A stretch of DNA of 64,000 bases from Streptomyces diastaticus subsp. diastaticus (lineage in GTDB: Bacteria > Actinomycetota > Actinomycetes > Streptomycetales > Streptomycetaceae). The first letter of the stretch is position 1. Each line of letters opens with the position of its first letter. Below the pieces are notes generated by a model. The model ran no database searches and was not told the origin of the DNA. It saw nothing but the letters and a program-made list of their open reading frames with translations. The stretch spans positions 186,001 to 250,000 of the forward strand of contig NZ_BLLN01000005.1 in the NCBI RefSeq assembly GCF_011170125.1. Direction: 5' to 3'. The position numbers and the translations under genes were made by a program. This document shows positions 27,008 through 39,000 of this stretch, piece by piece.

Positions 27008-30000
27008 GACCGTGTCCCCCTCCGCATCGTTTGCTCCGCCGTGCCGCCGCCGTCCGTGAAACTCAGTCGCAGGAGCGAGGCGACGGGGGACGGGGCGGGG
27101 TCCTCGACTGCCGGCTCCGGGGCACGCCGCAGCCAGTACCTTCCGCGCCGGAACTCCGGCGGGGGCAGTGCGCGCCGCTCCTGGTGGTACGTCTCCCGCC
27201 ACGCGGGGTCCGGTTCGGCGACGATCGCGTGGGCGTTGGTCCCGCCCAGGCCGAAGGCGCTGACCCCGGCCAGCCTGCGGCCCTCCGGCCGCCAGGGGGA
27301 CGGCGCTCGCTGCACGCGGAAGGGTGAGCTGTCCAGCCTCAGACGGGGGTTGGGGCGTTCACAGCCGACCGTCGGCGGGATGGTCCCGTGTTCCACGGCC
27401 AGCACCGTCTTGATGAGGCCGGCGATCCCGGCGGCGCTGAGCAGGTGTCCCACGTTGGACTTCACGCTGCCGATGGCGCAGAACCCGGTCCGGTCGGTCG
27501 TCTCGCGGAAGACGTCACTCAGCGCCCGCAGTTCGATCGGGTCCCCGATGACCGTCGCGGTCCCGTGTGCCTCGATCATGCCGATGTCCGTGGCCCGGAG
27601 CCCGGCCTTCGCCAGGGCGCCGCGCACGACGGCCGACTGAGCCTCGGGGTTGGGCGTCGTGAGCCCCATCGTGCGTCCGTCGTTGTTGACCGCCACGGCC
27701 TCGATGACGGCATGGACCCGGTCGCCGTCGCGCAGGGCGGCGTCGAGCCGTTTGAGGAGCAGCACCCCGCAGCCCTCGCCCGGGACGAAGCCGTCCGCAC
27801 GCTCGTCGAAGGTCCTGCACCTCCCCGACGGGGAGAGCGCCCCGGCCGCGCTGAACTCCAGGTACGGCTCCTCGTCGAGCAGCACCTCCACGGCACCGGC
27901 GAGCGCCAGTTCCGACTCGCCCTCCAGCAGACTCCGGCAGGCGAGCCCCACTCCGACCAGGCCCGAGGAGCAGGCGCTGTCCACGACCATCGCCGGGCCT
28001 CGCAGGTCGTAGTGGTGCGCCGCCCACGCCGCGATGAAGTTCTGGTCGCCGCCGAGCTGCGCGCTGCCTCCCCGTGCTCCGGCCCTGCGGCGGTACCCCG
28101 ACATCCTGGCTCCCGCGAAGACCCCCACGGCTCTCCCGGCCAGTTCCTCGTCGCGGTAGCCGGCGTCCCGCAGCGCGGTCGCCACCCCCTCCAGGAACAG
28201 CCGTACCGCCGGGTCGAGGCAGGTCGCCTCCTCCTGCGACATCCCGAACCAGCCGGCGTCGAAGTCCTCCAGACCCTCGACGAAGCCGCCCCACCGGCTG
28301 ACGCTGCGTCCGGGTTCCGGTTCGGGCCGGTACAGGCGGGCGGTGTCCCAGCGTCCGGGCGGAACGTCACCGACAGCGCTGGTTCCGGAGGTCAGCAGCT
28401 TCCAGTAACCCTCGATGTCGGCGGCCCCGGGGAACCGGCAGGCCATCCCGATGACGGCGATCCGCTCCGCGGTTCCTCCGCCGGACCCGGCGGACGTCCC
28501 CGGGGACGGTGCGGCCGGTCCGGGCAGCGGCTCGCCGTCGGGCACCGGGCCGAACCGGTCGGAGAGGTACGTCGCGAGCCGTTCGAGCGTGGAGTGCTCC
28601 AGCAGAGCGGTCGGCTCCAGGGGCCGGCCCGTCGTCTTCTCGATCCCCACCACCAGTTCGGCCAGCATCACCGACCCGATTCCCAGGTCGTGGAAGGAGG
28701 CGGCCGGGTCCAGTTCGCCACGGGGCACCCCCACGACCGTCTCGAACAGTCCGGCCAGCCAGTCGGGCACCTTCACCGTTCCGCGCGCCTTCCCCGTCCG
28801 CGCCTCCGTCCCCGTGGCCTCCCGTCCCGCGGACTCGGTCCGGGGAGCGACCGGTGTCCTCCCGGTGAGCTGCGGCGCGGCCATGACGACCGCGGGGCCC
28901 GGAACGGTGGCGACCCGCTCCAGGAGTGCCAGCCCCTCGGCGTCCGTGAGGGTGCCGATGCCTTCGCGGGCGCACGCCGCCCTGGCGGCCGGACCGGCCG
29001 AGCCGTTCTCCCACACCGGCCACTGCACGGCGCGGAACCAGGTGCGGCCGAGGCGCGCCTGGTGACGGACGACGCTGTCGGCGTACGCGTTGGCCGCGGC
29101 GTAGTCGCTCATCCCGGCGGCCAGGCCCGGCAGCGCCGACGAGACGGAGGAGAACACCACGAAGAACGACGGGCGGTCCTCCTCGCACAGGCCGACCAGC
29201 GTCTCCAGCCCCTCAGCCTTCGGTTCCATCACCGCGCGGATGTCCTCGAGCCCCTTGTCGGCGAAGGGCGCGGGGCCTCTGGTGGCCGTGCCCGCGCAGT
29301 GCACGACACCGCCCAGGGAGCCGAGTCCGGAGCGCACCTCGTCGAGGAAGGCGGCCAGTGCGGGCCGGTCGGTGAGCGGGCCTGCGTACACGGCGACCCG
29401 GGCTCCCTGGTGTTCGAGAGCGCGGACGGTCCGTACCGCCTCGCGCTGCGCGGAGGTGAGTTCCGGGCTGTCCCAGTCCGCCCGGTCGGGCAGCCCGGAC
29501 CGGCTGGTCAGGGCGATACGGCGGGCTCCCCGGCCGGCCAGGTGCCGGGCCACCAGGGACCCGAGCCCCCGGGTGCCGCCCGTGACGAGGTAGACCCGGT
29601 CCGGGTCGGTGGTGAAGGGCGCGGGGCCCGGGTCCGCCACCGCGTCGCGGAGCGGTACCGGCCGTGCCACCAGGCGTGCCGTGCCCCGGTGGCACACCTC
29701 GGCGGCGGGGTCCGCCGCGTGCCACTCCGCGACGATGCGGCCGGGGGTGGGGACGGCCGTGTCCAGGTGGGTCGCGGAGATCCCCGGGCGCTCGGCTCCC
29801 AGCATCCGCACGAAGGCGGCCAGCCGCGCACCGGCCATGGACACGGGGGCACCCGGCAGGTCCTGGAGCCCTTGGGTGACCAGCAGCAGGCGCAGGCGTC
29901 CGGTGGTGGTGCGGACCACCTCCTGGAGCAGCGCCAGCCGGGCCTGCCAGGGCCCGGGGCCGTCCTCCGAACGATCGATGTCGGCGAGGTCCAGTACACC

Positions 30001-33000
30001 GCGTACGTCCCGGAGTCCGGCGACGGCCCGCACGGCGCCCGCCGGATCGTGGAAGGCGGTGGTCTGCCCGTCCGTCTCTCCACCGGCACGCAGCAGCAGC
30101 GTCCGGCCGGCGCCGAGCGCCGCGGAGGTCTCCCGTCCCAGGGCCTCGGTCGCCGCCGACACCAGGACGATCACGGTGCCGTCCTCCTCGGCCCGCGCAG
30201 GCGCCGCGGAGGTCCCACCCTCCTCCCAGACACGTGTGACGAGTGGTGGCACGCCGCTCCCCCCTGATCCGGTGGTGTCCGCCGGCGGGGTGAGCGCGGC
30301 GGGGCCCTCCGCTCCGGTCCCCGGACCGGCTTCCCCCCGCGCGTACGGCTCCGCGTCCGGCGGCCAGCAGCGGCGACGGGCGTAGGGGTAGGCGGGCAGG
30401 GGGACGATCCCGCGGGGGGCCGTGTGCCACGCCTCCCAGTCCCATGCCGCGCCGTCGACCCAGGCGCGGGCGATCTCCTCGGCCGTCCGGCCGCGCGGGT
30501 CCCGCTCCCGCTCCGAGGTGTCGCGCGCGGTGGGGCCCTCCGCCCGCCCGCGCAGGACGCCGTCCCGGCGGCCGGCGGCGAACGCGGCGAGTCGGTCCGC
30601 CAGTTCCGGCAGCGACGACACCACCACGGCCAGGCGCTCGCGCAGGGGCTCACGGCCCACCTGACTGGTGTAGGCGACATCCGCCAGCGTGACTCCGGGT
30701 TCCTCGTCCTGCCGCGCCCGCAGCCACCTGGCGGTGCGTTCGACGAGCAGGGCGAGCGCCTCCTCGGTCCGGGCGGAGAACACCACCGGTTCCGGCCGCG
30801 CCCGCTCCGGTTCCGTTTCCCGGACCGCGCGCGCCGGGACGTACTCCTCGACTACGGCATGGGCGTTGGAGCCGCCCGCCCCGAACGAGCTGACCCCGGC
30901 GCGGCGTGGCCGGCCGGCGGGGCGCGGCCAGGGGGCCGTCTCGCGCTGTACGCGGAAGGGCGTCGAGGCCCAGTCGATCCGGGGGTTGAGCTCTTCGGCG
31001 TGCAGGGAGGGCACGAAGCGGCCGTGCTCCATCTGGAGCAGCACCTTGGTCAGTCCGGCGATGCCCGCCGCCGCCTCCGGGTGGCCGATGTTGGACTTCA
31101 CGGTGCCGATGGGGACGGAACCGGGCGGCAGTTCGCCGTAGACCAGGTCCAGACCCGCGATCTCCACCGGGTCTCCCAGCGCTGTGCCGGTGCCGTGCGC
31201 CTCGACGTAGTCGATGCTCCCCGGGGCGGCGTCAGCAGCCCGCAGCGCGTCGGCGACGACCCGTGCCTGGGCCGCCGGGTCCGGCACCGTGTAGCCGTTG
31301 GTCCGCCCGCCGTGCCCCACCGCCGTGCCCTTGATCACGCCGAGGATCCGGTCGCCGTCGGCCACTGCCCTGTGAAGAGGCTTGAGCAGGACGGCTCCCG
31401 CGCCCTCGGCGGGCGCGAACCCGTCTCCGCCCGCTCCGAAGCCGCGGCACCGGTGGTCGGCGGAGGTCATCCCCATGGCCTGCTGCTGGACGAACTTGTT
31501 GGGGTGCAGGGAGAGGTTGACCCCGCCCGCGAGGGCCACCCGGCACTCGCCCCGCCGCAGACTCTCCACGGCCAGGTGGAGAGCGGTGAGCGAGGAGGAG
31601 CACATGCTGTCCACCGTCATGCTGGGCCCGTGGGCGTCCAGGTAGTACGACACCCGGTTGGCGATGCCCGCGGGCGTCCCGCCGGTGGCGACGGGGCGGC
31701 CGGCCAGAGTCCGCTCCACCCCGAGGTACGGGTACTCGTTGTGCATCGAGCCCACGTAGACGCCGACCCTGGCGTCATGGGCCCGGCGCAGCCGCTCGCG
31801 CGGGTACCCGGCGTCCTCCAGTGCCTCCCGGACGACTTCCAGGAACAGGCGTTCCTGGGGGTCCATCAGGTCGGCGTCGTTCGGCGCGATCCCGAACAGC
31901 AGAGGGTCGAAGCGGTCCACCTCGTCGAGGAATCCGCCCCTCATCAGATGTTCCTGGGGGTGGCCCGTGCGGCGGCCGCCGGGCAGCCGGGAGACCCGGT
32001 GCTCGCCGGCCGCCAGCCGCTCCCAGAACTCGCGCGGACCGGCGGCGCCCGGGTAGCGGCCGCCCAGGCCGATCACCGCCACGTCGGTCGCCGCCCGGCG
32101 CTCGGGCGGGGTGGGGGCCTCGGCCGGCACCGGTGCGGCCCCGGGGAGTGCGGCAAGGCGCTCCGCCGCGCCGCGCAGGGTCCGCTGCTCGAAGAAGAGC
32201 GTCGCCGGGGCCCGGGGGAACTCCTCCTGGACGCGGACGTTGAGGCGCGCCACGAGGTAGGAGGTGAGCCCGTACCGTTCGAGGAGTTCTCCGGGGTCGA
32301 GCCGGTCGGCCGGTGTCCCTGAGACCTCCGCGTAGAGCCGCACCAGACGCCGTGCGATCCGCTCCACCGCCTCCGGCTCGTCGCCTCGCGGTGCGGGGTG
32401 CGGGGCGGCGCCGGACGTGGGGGCTGCCCTCTGCCGGTCGGCGAAGAGCCCCGTCGGGAGTGGTGTGCGGCGGGCCGGGCGGGTCCAGAGCGCCGCCCAG
32501 TCCACCTCCTCCCCGGCGAGCCAGCGGGCGACGCGGGTGTCGTCCGGGGCGGGGCGCTCGTGACGCTCCAGCCAGGCGTCCAGCCCCTGCCGCAAGGCGT
32601 CGGTGTCCTCACAGCGGAGGGCCAGCCGGTGCTCGTGGTGGACGCGGCCGGTCTGGAGGGTGTAGGCGACGGAGGCCGGGGACGGGACGGTGCCCTGCGC
32701 CGCGCACACCTCCAGGTGGTCCCGGAGCCTGCGCGCCGTCTCCCGCAGCCGGCCCGGGTCGGGTGCGGACAGCAGGACCACCGGTGGGCCGTCCGGGGCC
32801 CGGCCGTCCGGGGCCGCGAGGTCCCCGGCCAGGGGCGAGCGCACCACGGCGTGCGCGACGGAGCCGGTGGCTCCCACGGCGTTGACCAGCGCCCGCAACG
32901 GCTCGCCGGGGGCCGGCGGTGTCCAGGGGACACGCCGGTCCACGACCCGCACCGGCAGGTCCTCCCAGGCGACGAGAGGGCTGCGCTGCTCGGCCATCGG

Positions 33001-36000
33001 GGTGGGCGCCAGGCACCGGTGCCTCATCTGCAGCAGCGTCTTGGTCAGCTGCGCCATCGCGGAGGCGGACTCCAGGTGCCCGATGACGGGTTTGAGGGTC
33101 CCCACGGGGACGGCCTGCCGGGTCCGGCCACGGAAGAGCTCACCGAGCGCCTCGATCTCGGCCGCGTCGGAGAGCGCGGCTCCGGTGGCCGCGCACTCGA
33201 CGTAGGAGATGGCGTCCGGCCGCAGACGAGCGCGCTCCAGGGCGCGCGCCATCGAGTCCTTCAGCAGGAGCACGTCGGGGGCTCCGAAACGCTCGGAGCT
33301 CCCGGCGAAGTCCGCCCAGGTGCCCTCGATCACGCCGTGCACATGGTCACCGTCCCGTCGGGCGTCCTCGGCGCGGCGCAGCAGCAGCACACCGGCCCCT
33401 TCGCCGGGGGACCAGCCGCTGGTGACGGCGTCGAAGGCGCCCTTGACCCCGTCCGGGGCGACGAGTCCGAGGCCGCGGAGCACAGCGGTGTGGTAGGGGT
33501 GGGCGACCACGTTGACCGCGCCGACGACGGCGGCGTCACACTCGCCGCGCCGCAGGGACTCCGCGGCGAGGTGGAGGGCGGTCAGCGAGGACGAGCAGGA
33601 CGTGTTGACGGCGATGCTCGGTCCCCGGAAGCCGAAGAGGTGCGAGATCCGGTTGGGGATGTCCGACGCGACACCGGAGATCTCCGCCTGGCCGGTGCGC
33701 TCCCAGAGGTCGGCTCCCACGTGCTGGTGGTCGTTCCACATCGCGGCGACGAACACCCCGGTGCGCGCAGCGGCCTCGCGCAGGGAGCGGGCGGTGTGGC
33801 CCGCGTCCTCCAGGCATTCCCACACGCCGCGCAGCAGCAGCCGGAGCTGGGGGTCCAGCGTGCGGGCCTCGTTGGGCGACAGCCGGAACAGTTCGTGGTC
33901 GAAGGCGTCGATGTCGCCGAGGTATCCGCCCGGGGTCGCCCCGACGGCGTCCGCCCGGCCGGCCGGCGCCGGTCCGACGCCGGTCCGGCCCTGGCTCAGG
34001 TTGTCCCAGAAGGCGTCCAGGGAGGCGGCGCCGGGGTAGTGCCCGGACACCCCGATGACGGAGACCCCGGCGGCGGGCGTCGCGCGCGGCGTGTCCGCGA
34101 GTGGTCCGCACAGGAACGACTGGAGGAAGCGGTGGCTGTCGTCGAGGCGCAGCCCCTCCCGCACGGGGTCGAAGGCGATACCGCCCACCGGGCACATCCC
34201 GACGCCCGTGGTCTCCTGGGCCGCCATGAGGACCTGGCCGAGGTATCCGGCCTCCAGGCTCAGGAAGCGTTCGCCGTCGGGCCCGTACAGCGGTGTGATG
34301 CCGTGGGTCCGGCCGATCAGGTACACCTCGAAGGAGGCCGCCTCGAAGACCGGCCGGTTGTAGACGAAGTGCGCCGTGCGGTCGACGGCGGGGTGCGCGT
34401 CGATCAGGCGCAGGACGTGCCGAAGGGGGTCGTAGTAGTAGAGGCCCGCCGGAACCGACTCCACCGCGTCGGGGCGGACGTGCAGATAGGTCTGTACGGC
34501 GTAGGTGTCGCCCGCCGACGGGTAGGTGCGGCGCTCCCGCCCGTCGACACGGGCGGCGCGCAGCAGGCCGAGGAAGCCGGAGAACGCCTCGTGGGTGAGC
34601 GGCCCACCGGCGAACGTGCGTCGGCTCGCCCGGGAGGTGTACTGCGCCTCCGGGGGCGAGGCCGGGGCGAGGGGCAAGACCGCCTCGTCGGGGTGGTCCG
34701 GGCGGAGGTTCCACCGGGCGGCCTTGAACGCGGCCAGGGCCTGCGGGTCGAGCAGGTCGACGTGGTCCAAAGCGGTGGCCGCCTCGGGCGGGCCGGCGGG
34801 GGCGGTGGGGGCGGCGGCCCGCGGCGCTGTCCGCCGGGGCCCGTCCGGTCCGCTCCCGTACACCGGCGTGGGGGCGGGGGCGTCCGCCGGGGCCGAGCCG
34901 CCCAGCTCGGCGGAGAGCCGCCCGGCGATGCCGTGCGCCGTCGGGGCGTCGAGGAGCGCGCTCACCGGTATCCGCACGCCGTGCCGCCGGCGGAGGGCTT
35001 GGGAGATGCGGACCATGGTGAAGGAGGTGGCACCCTGGTCCCAGAGGTCCCGTCCGGGGTCCACGGGAGCGCCCAGCAGGCCGGCCGCGATCTCCGCGAT
35101 CTCCTGTGCGAGCCGCTCGGGCGTCTCCCGCGCCTCCGGGGCCCGTGCCCCCTCGGCCCGGGCCGGGGGGTCCGTCGCGGGCGCGCCCGCGGAGGCGTCC
35201 GCGGGGCCGGGTGGCGGCCAGGGCAGCGCGTCGCGGTCCAGCTTGCCGTTGGACGTGGCCGGGAAGGTGTCGAGGAAGACGACATGGTTGGGGACCATGT
35301 AGTCCGGCAGGGCCCGGGCGGCGTACGACCGCAACGCGCGTGCCGGGGGCGCCGCGCCCTCGGGCAGCACGTAGGCGACGACCTTGCGGTCGCCCGCCGC
35401 GTCCGGGCGGGCCAGGACCACGGCGTCCTTGACCTCGGGATGGCCTCGCAACCGGTGCTCGATCTCGCCGAGTTCGACGCGGAAGCCGCGAATCTTGACC
35501 TGGGTGTCGGACCGGCCCAGGAAGGTGATGACGCCGTCCGGCCCGAACGCCGCCCGGTCGCCCGTGTGGTACATGCGCCCGGGGGGCCCGGCGAACGGGT
35601 CGGGCAGGAACCGCTCGGCCGTGAGTTCCGGCCGGCCGTGGTAGCCGACGGCGAGGCAGTCCCCACCGATGTAGAGGTCACCCTCCACCCCCGTCGGGCA
35701 GGGCTGCCGGTCGCCGTCGAGGATGTAGTAGCGCGCGTTGTCGATGGGTCTGCCGTACGGGATGCTCCGCCACTCGGGGTCCACCTCCCCGACGCGGTGG
35801 TAGTTGGACCACACCGTGGCCTCCGTCGCACCGCCCAGACTGACCAGTTCGGCGGAGCGGAAGACCGCTCGCAGGTCGTCGGGGAGGGAGAGCGGTGTGT
35901 AGTCGCCGCTGAGGAAGACGAGCCGGAGGTCGTCCGTCCCGGCTGAGCCCGCGGCGGGTTCCGGCAGGAGCGGCATGAGCTGTGCCAGCGTGGTCGGCGC

Positions 36001-39000
36001 GGAGTTCCAGAAGGTGACCGGTTCGGCGAGCAGCACGTCGAGCAGTTCGGCGGGGTCCTTCTGCTGCCTCTCGTCGGCGACGTAGAGGGCCGCGCCGCAC
36101 CCCAGCAGGCCGAAGATGTCGAAGACCGACAGATCGAACCCCAGCGAGGTGACCATGAGGCCCGTGTCGCCCGGGCCCAGGTCGAAGGTGCGCCACGCCC
36201 AGTTCAGGAGGTTCCGCAGGGACCGGTGGGCGACGGTGACGCCCTTGGGCCTGCCCGTGCTCCCCGAGGTGAAGATGACATAGGCGACGTCGTCGGCGCC
36301 GGCCGTGGGTTCGGGCGCCGTGCCGGAGGGCTCGGTGTCCCGGTCGACCTCGATGGTGAGTATCCCGTCGGGGGCCGGCGGACGGTGCGTGTCCGATGTG
36401 GTGAGCAGCAGCCGGGTACGGGTGTCCTCGAACATGCCGGCGGCCCGTTCGGGGGCCAGGGAGGGTTCGACCGGCAGATAGGCGCCTCCGGCCTTCAGGA
36501 TGCCGAGCACGGCGGCGATCATCTCGGGGCCCCTGCGCATGCTCACGCCCACCGTGGTGCCCGGAGCGACCGCCAGGGATCGCAGCTTCCGTGCGATGCC
36601 GTTGGCCCGGCGGTCCAGCTCGCCGTAGGTCGTCCTGCCGCCCGGGTACACGACGGCGACGGCGTCGGGCCTCTCACGGGCCCGGTCCTCGAAGAAGTGA
36701 TGGGCGGGCCGCTCGTCGGGGAGGACCGTGGCGGTGTCGTTCCACGTGTACAGGACGAGTTCACGTTCGCGGGGGTCCAGGCCCGGTTCCGGGGCGGGTC
36801 CGGCGGGTTCCCCGCCGAGTTCCGCGACGAGGCCGGCCAGCGCCCGCTCGTACTCCGCGAACATCCCTTCCACGTCGCCGGGCGGAAAGTCGGCGTCCAC
36901 GCTGTCCCAGTGGTAGTGCAGTTCGCCGTCCTCCTCGACGCAGATGGAGTCGAGGGACACGTCGGGGGTGCAGGTCATCCACTCCCCTGGGCGCACGGCG
37001 GCCGGCGGGGTGTGGCCGGTGAGTTCCAGCAGGCCGGTGTGGACGACGGGGAAGCCGAAGTCCGCCGCGGCCCGTTCCCTCATGACGACCTTGCGCAGTT
37101 CGGCCAGCCCGTCGGCCGCGGCGCCCCGCCGGTCGTCCTCGTCGAACTGCCGCTGGATTTCGGCTGCCCGCTCTGCGGGCCGCAGTCCGGCCGCTCCCCG
37201 TGTCACCCAGCCCAGCCGGGTGAACTCACCCGGGCGGAGCGCGTCGGAGCCGGGCAGCCAGCGCACGGCCGCCACCGCGAAGTCCTCGTCGGTCCGCGTC
37301 GCCAGAGCGTGGGTCAGGGCGGAGAGCAGGACGGCGTCGCAGCTCAGCTCCGCCCGTTCGGCCGCCCGCCGTACCCGCTTCCAGCCCGGGAGGGCGCCGG
37401 AGCGGCGGGTACGCCGCCGCTCCGGCGAGCCCGCCGTCGGCGGACCCGGCACCATCGAGGCGAACCTCTCGCGCCAGTACGCGGCCGAGGCGGCCCGGGC
37501 CTCGCCGGAAGGGGCGGGGGCGGTCGTGATGTGGGGGCCGCCGCCGGGCAGGGCGGGCTGCCACGGCCCGTCCGCGACGCACCCGGCCATCAGCTCCCGG
37601 ACCAGCAGGTGCAGGCTGCGACCGTCCGCGACGGCCAGGTCGATCGCGCAGTGGACGGTGGCGCGACCGGACTCCTCGCGGACCACGCACAGCTCCGTGA
37701 AGGGCCAGCGGCCGAGCGGGAAGGCCCGTCCGGCCATCCGCTCCCGCAGCGCGGCTCGCACGGCGGCGTGCTCGCCGGGCCCGCCGCACTCCACGACCGG
37801 TATCCGCCGCCTGGGTCCGGCCTGGCGGCGCACGCGCAGCTCGCCGTCGTGCGACAGGTGGCTGCGGAGTACGTCGTACCGCTCGGTCATGGCATGCCAG
37901 ACGTCTTCCAGCCGCCCGGTGTCGAGGCCGGAGACCTCGTACGTGAAGAGGACCTGGCAGCCGTCCCAGGCGGACGGCTCGCGGAAGCGCGCGACGTAGT
38001 AGGCCTTCTGCAGTTCGTTGAGCGGCCGTGCCTCCTGTGCGGCGGAGTCCGGTGAGGCGAGGTCGCGCAGGGTGTTGCCGAGCGCGGTGAAGAGGATGTC
38101 GGCCGCCCCGGGCGCCAGAAGGCCGTCCGCCACGTCCCAGTGGTAGTGGAGGGCTCCCCGTGCTTCCCACATCTGGTGGTCGATCGCGACCCCGGCGGTC
38201 CTACTGCCGGTGCGGACGAGGTGGGCGAGGAGCCCTTCGGTGCCTCCCGCGGCCGAGTCGAGCAGGCTGGTGAAGACCACGGGCGGCATGTCAGGGGTCT
38301 TGCCGTCGGCGGTGCGCAGCTCGCGCAGAGCCTCCACACCCGACACTCCCGCGTGTTCGAGGTCCTTCCACAGCTCTGTGTGCACCGCCCTGGCGGCGTC
38401 GTCGAAGGAGCCGTCGAAGGAGGGAGCTGCCAGGAAGAGCAGAGTGGACGTGAACGGCCCGGCCAGTCGGTCGGTGCCGCGCGGCAGTCGCACCCGGTCG
38501 CTGGTGGTGAGGACGAGGGAGAGGTGCCCGGAGCCGGCGTATCCGGCCAGCGCCTCCGTGAAGGCGGTGAGCACCAGCGCCGTCGGGGTGATGTCCAGGC
38601 GCGCGGCACGCTCCTTCAGGCTCCGCCACTGCGCCGGGGTGAGCGCCGCGTCCAGCGAACGGCGCGGGTGCCCTTCCGGACGTTCCTCGGGCCGCTCCGC
38701 GGTGATCGGGGGGCCTGGCGGCATCGCGGCGAGCCGGTCGTGCCAGTGGGCGAGGTCGGCACGGTGGGCGTCGGTGGAACGGCGGGCGTGGAGGGCGAGA
38801 ACGGTCTCCCGCAGGGAGACACCGACGCGCGGCAGGGGGCGCTCGGGGTGCTCGTACCGGTCCCACCACTGGCCGAGCAGGACGCCGAGACCGTGGCCGT
38901 CGGTGACCATGCCGTCGATCGCGAGGTGGACCAGGGTCTCGTCGGGGCCGAGCGACATCTCGACGGCGTGCATCGGCCAGGCCCCCGGCCGGCCGGCCGG

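Noticed and set aside
27008..27202. Longer N-terminus for the downstream PKS (start at 27202)
   Set aside because: The extra 65 residues are low-complexity and overlap KS3 of the upstream gene. ATG 27007 gives a normal DH start and an ATGA coupling.
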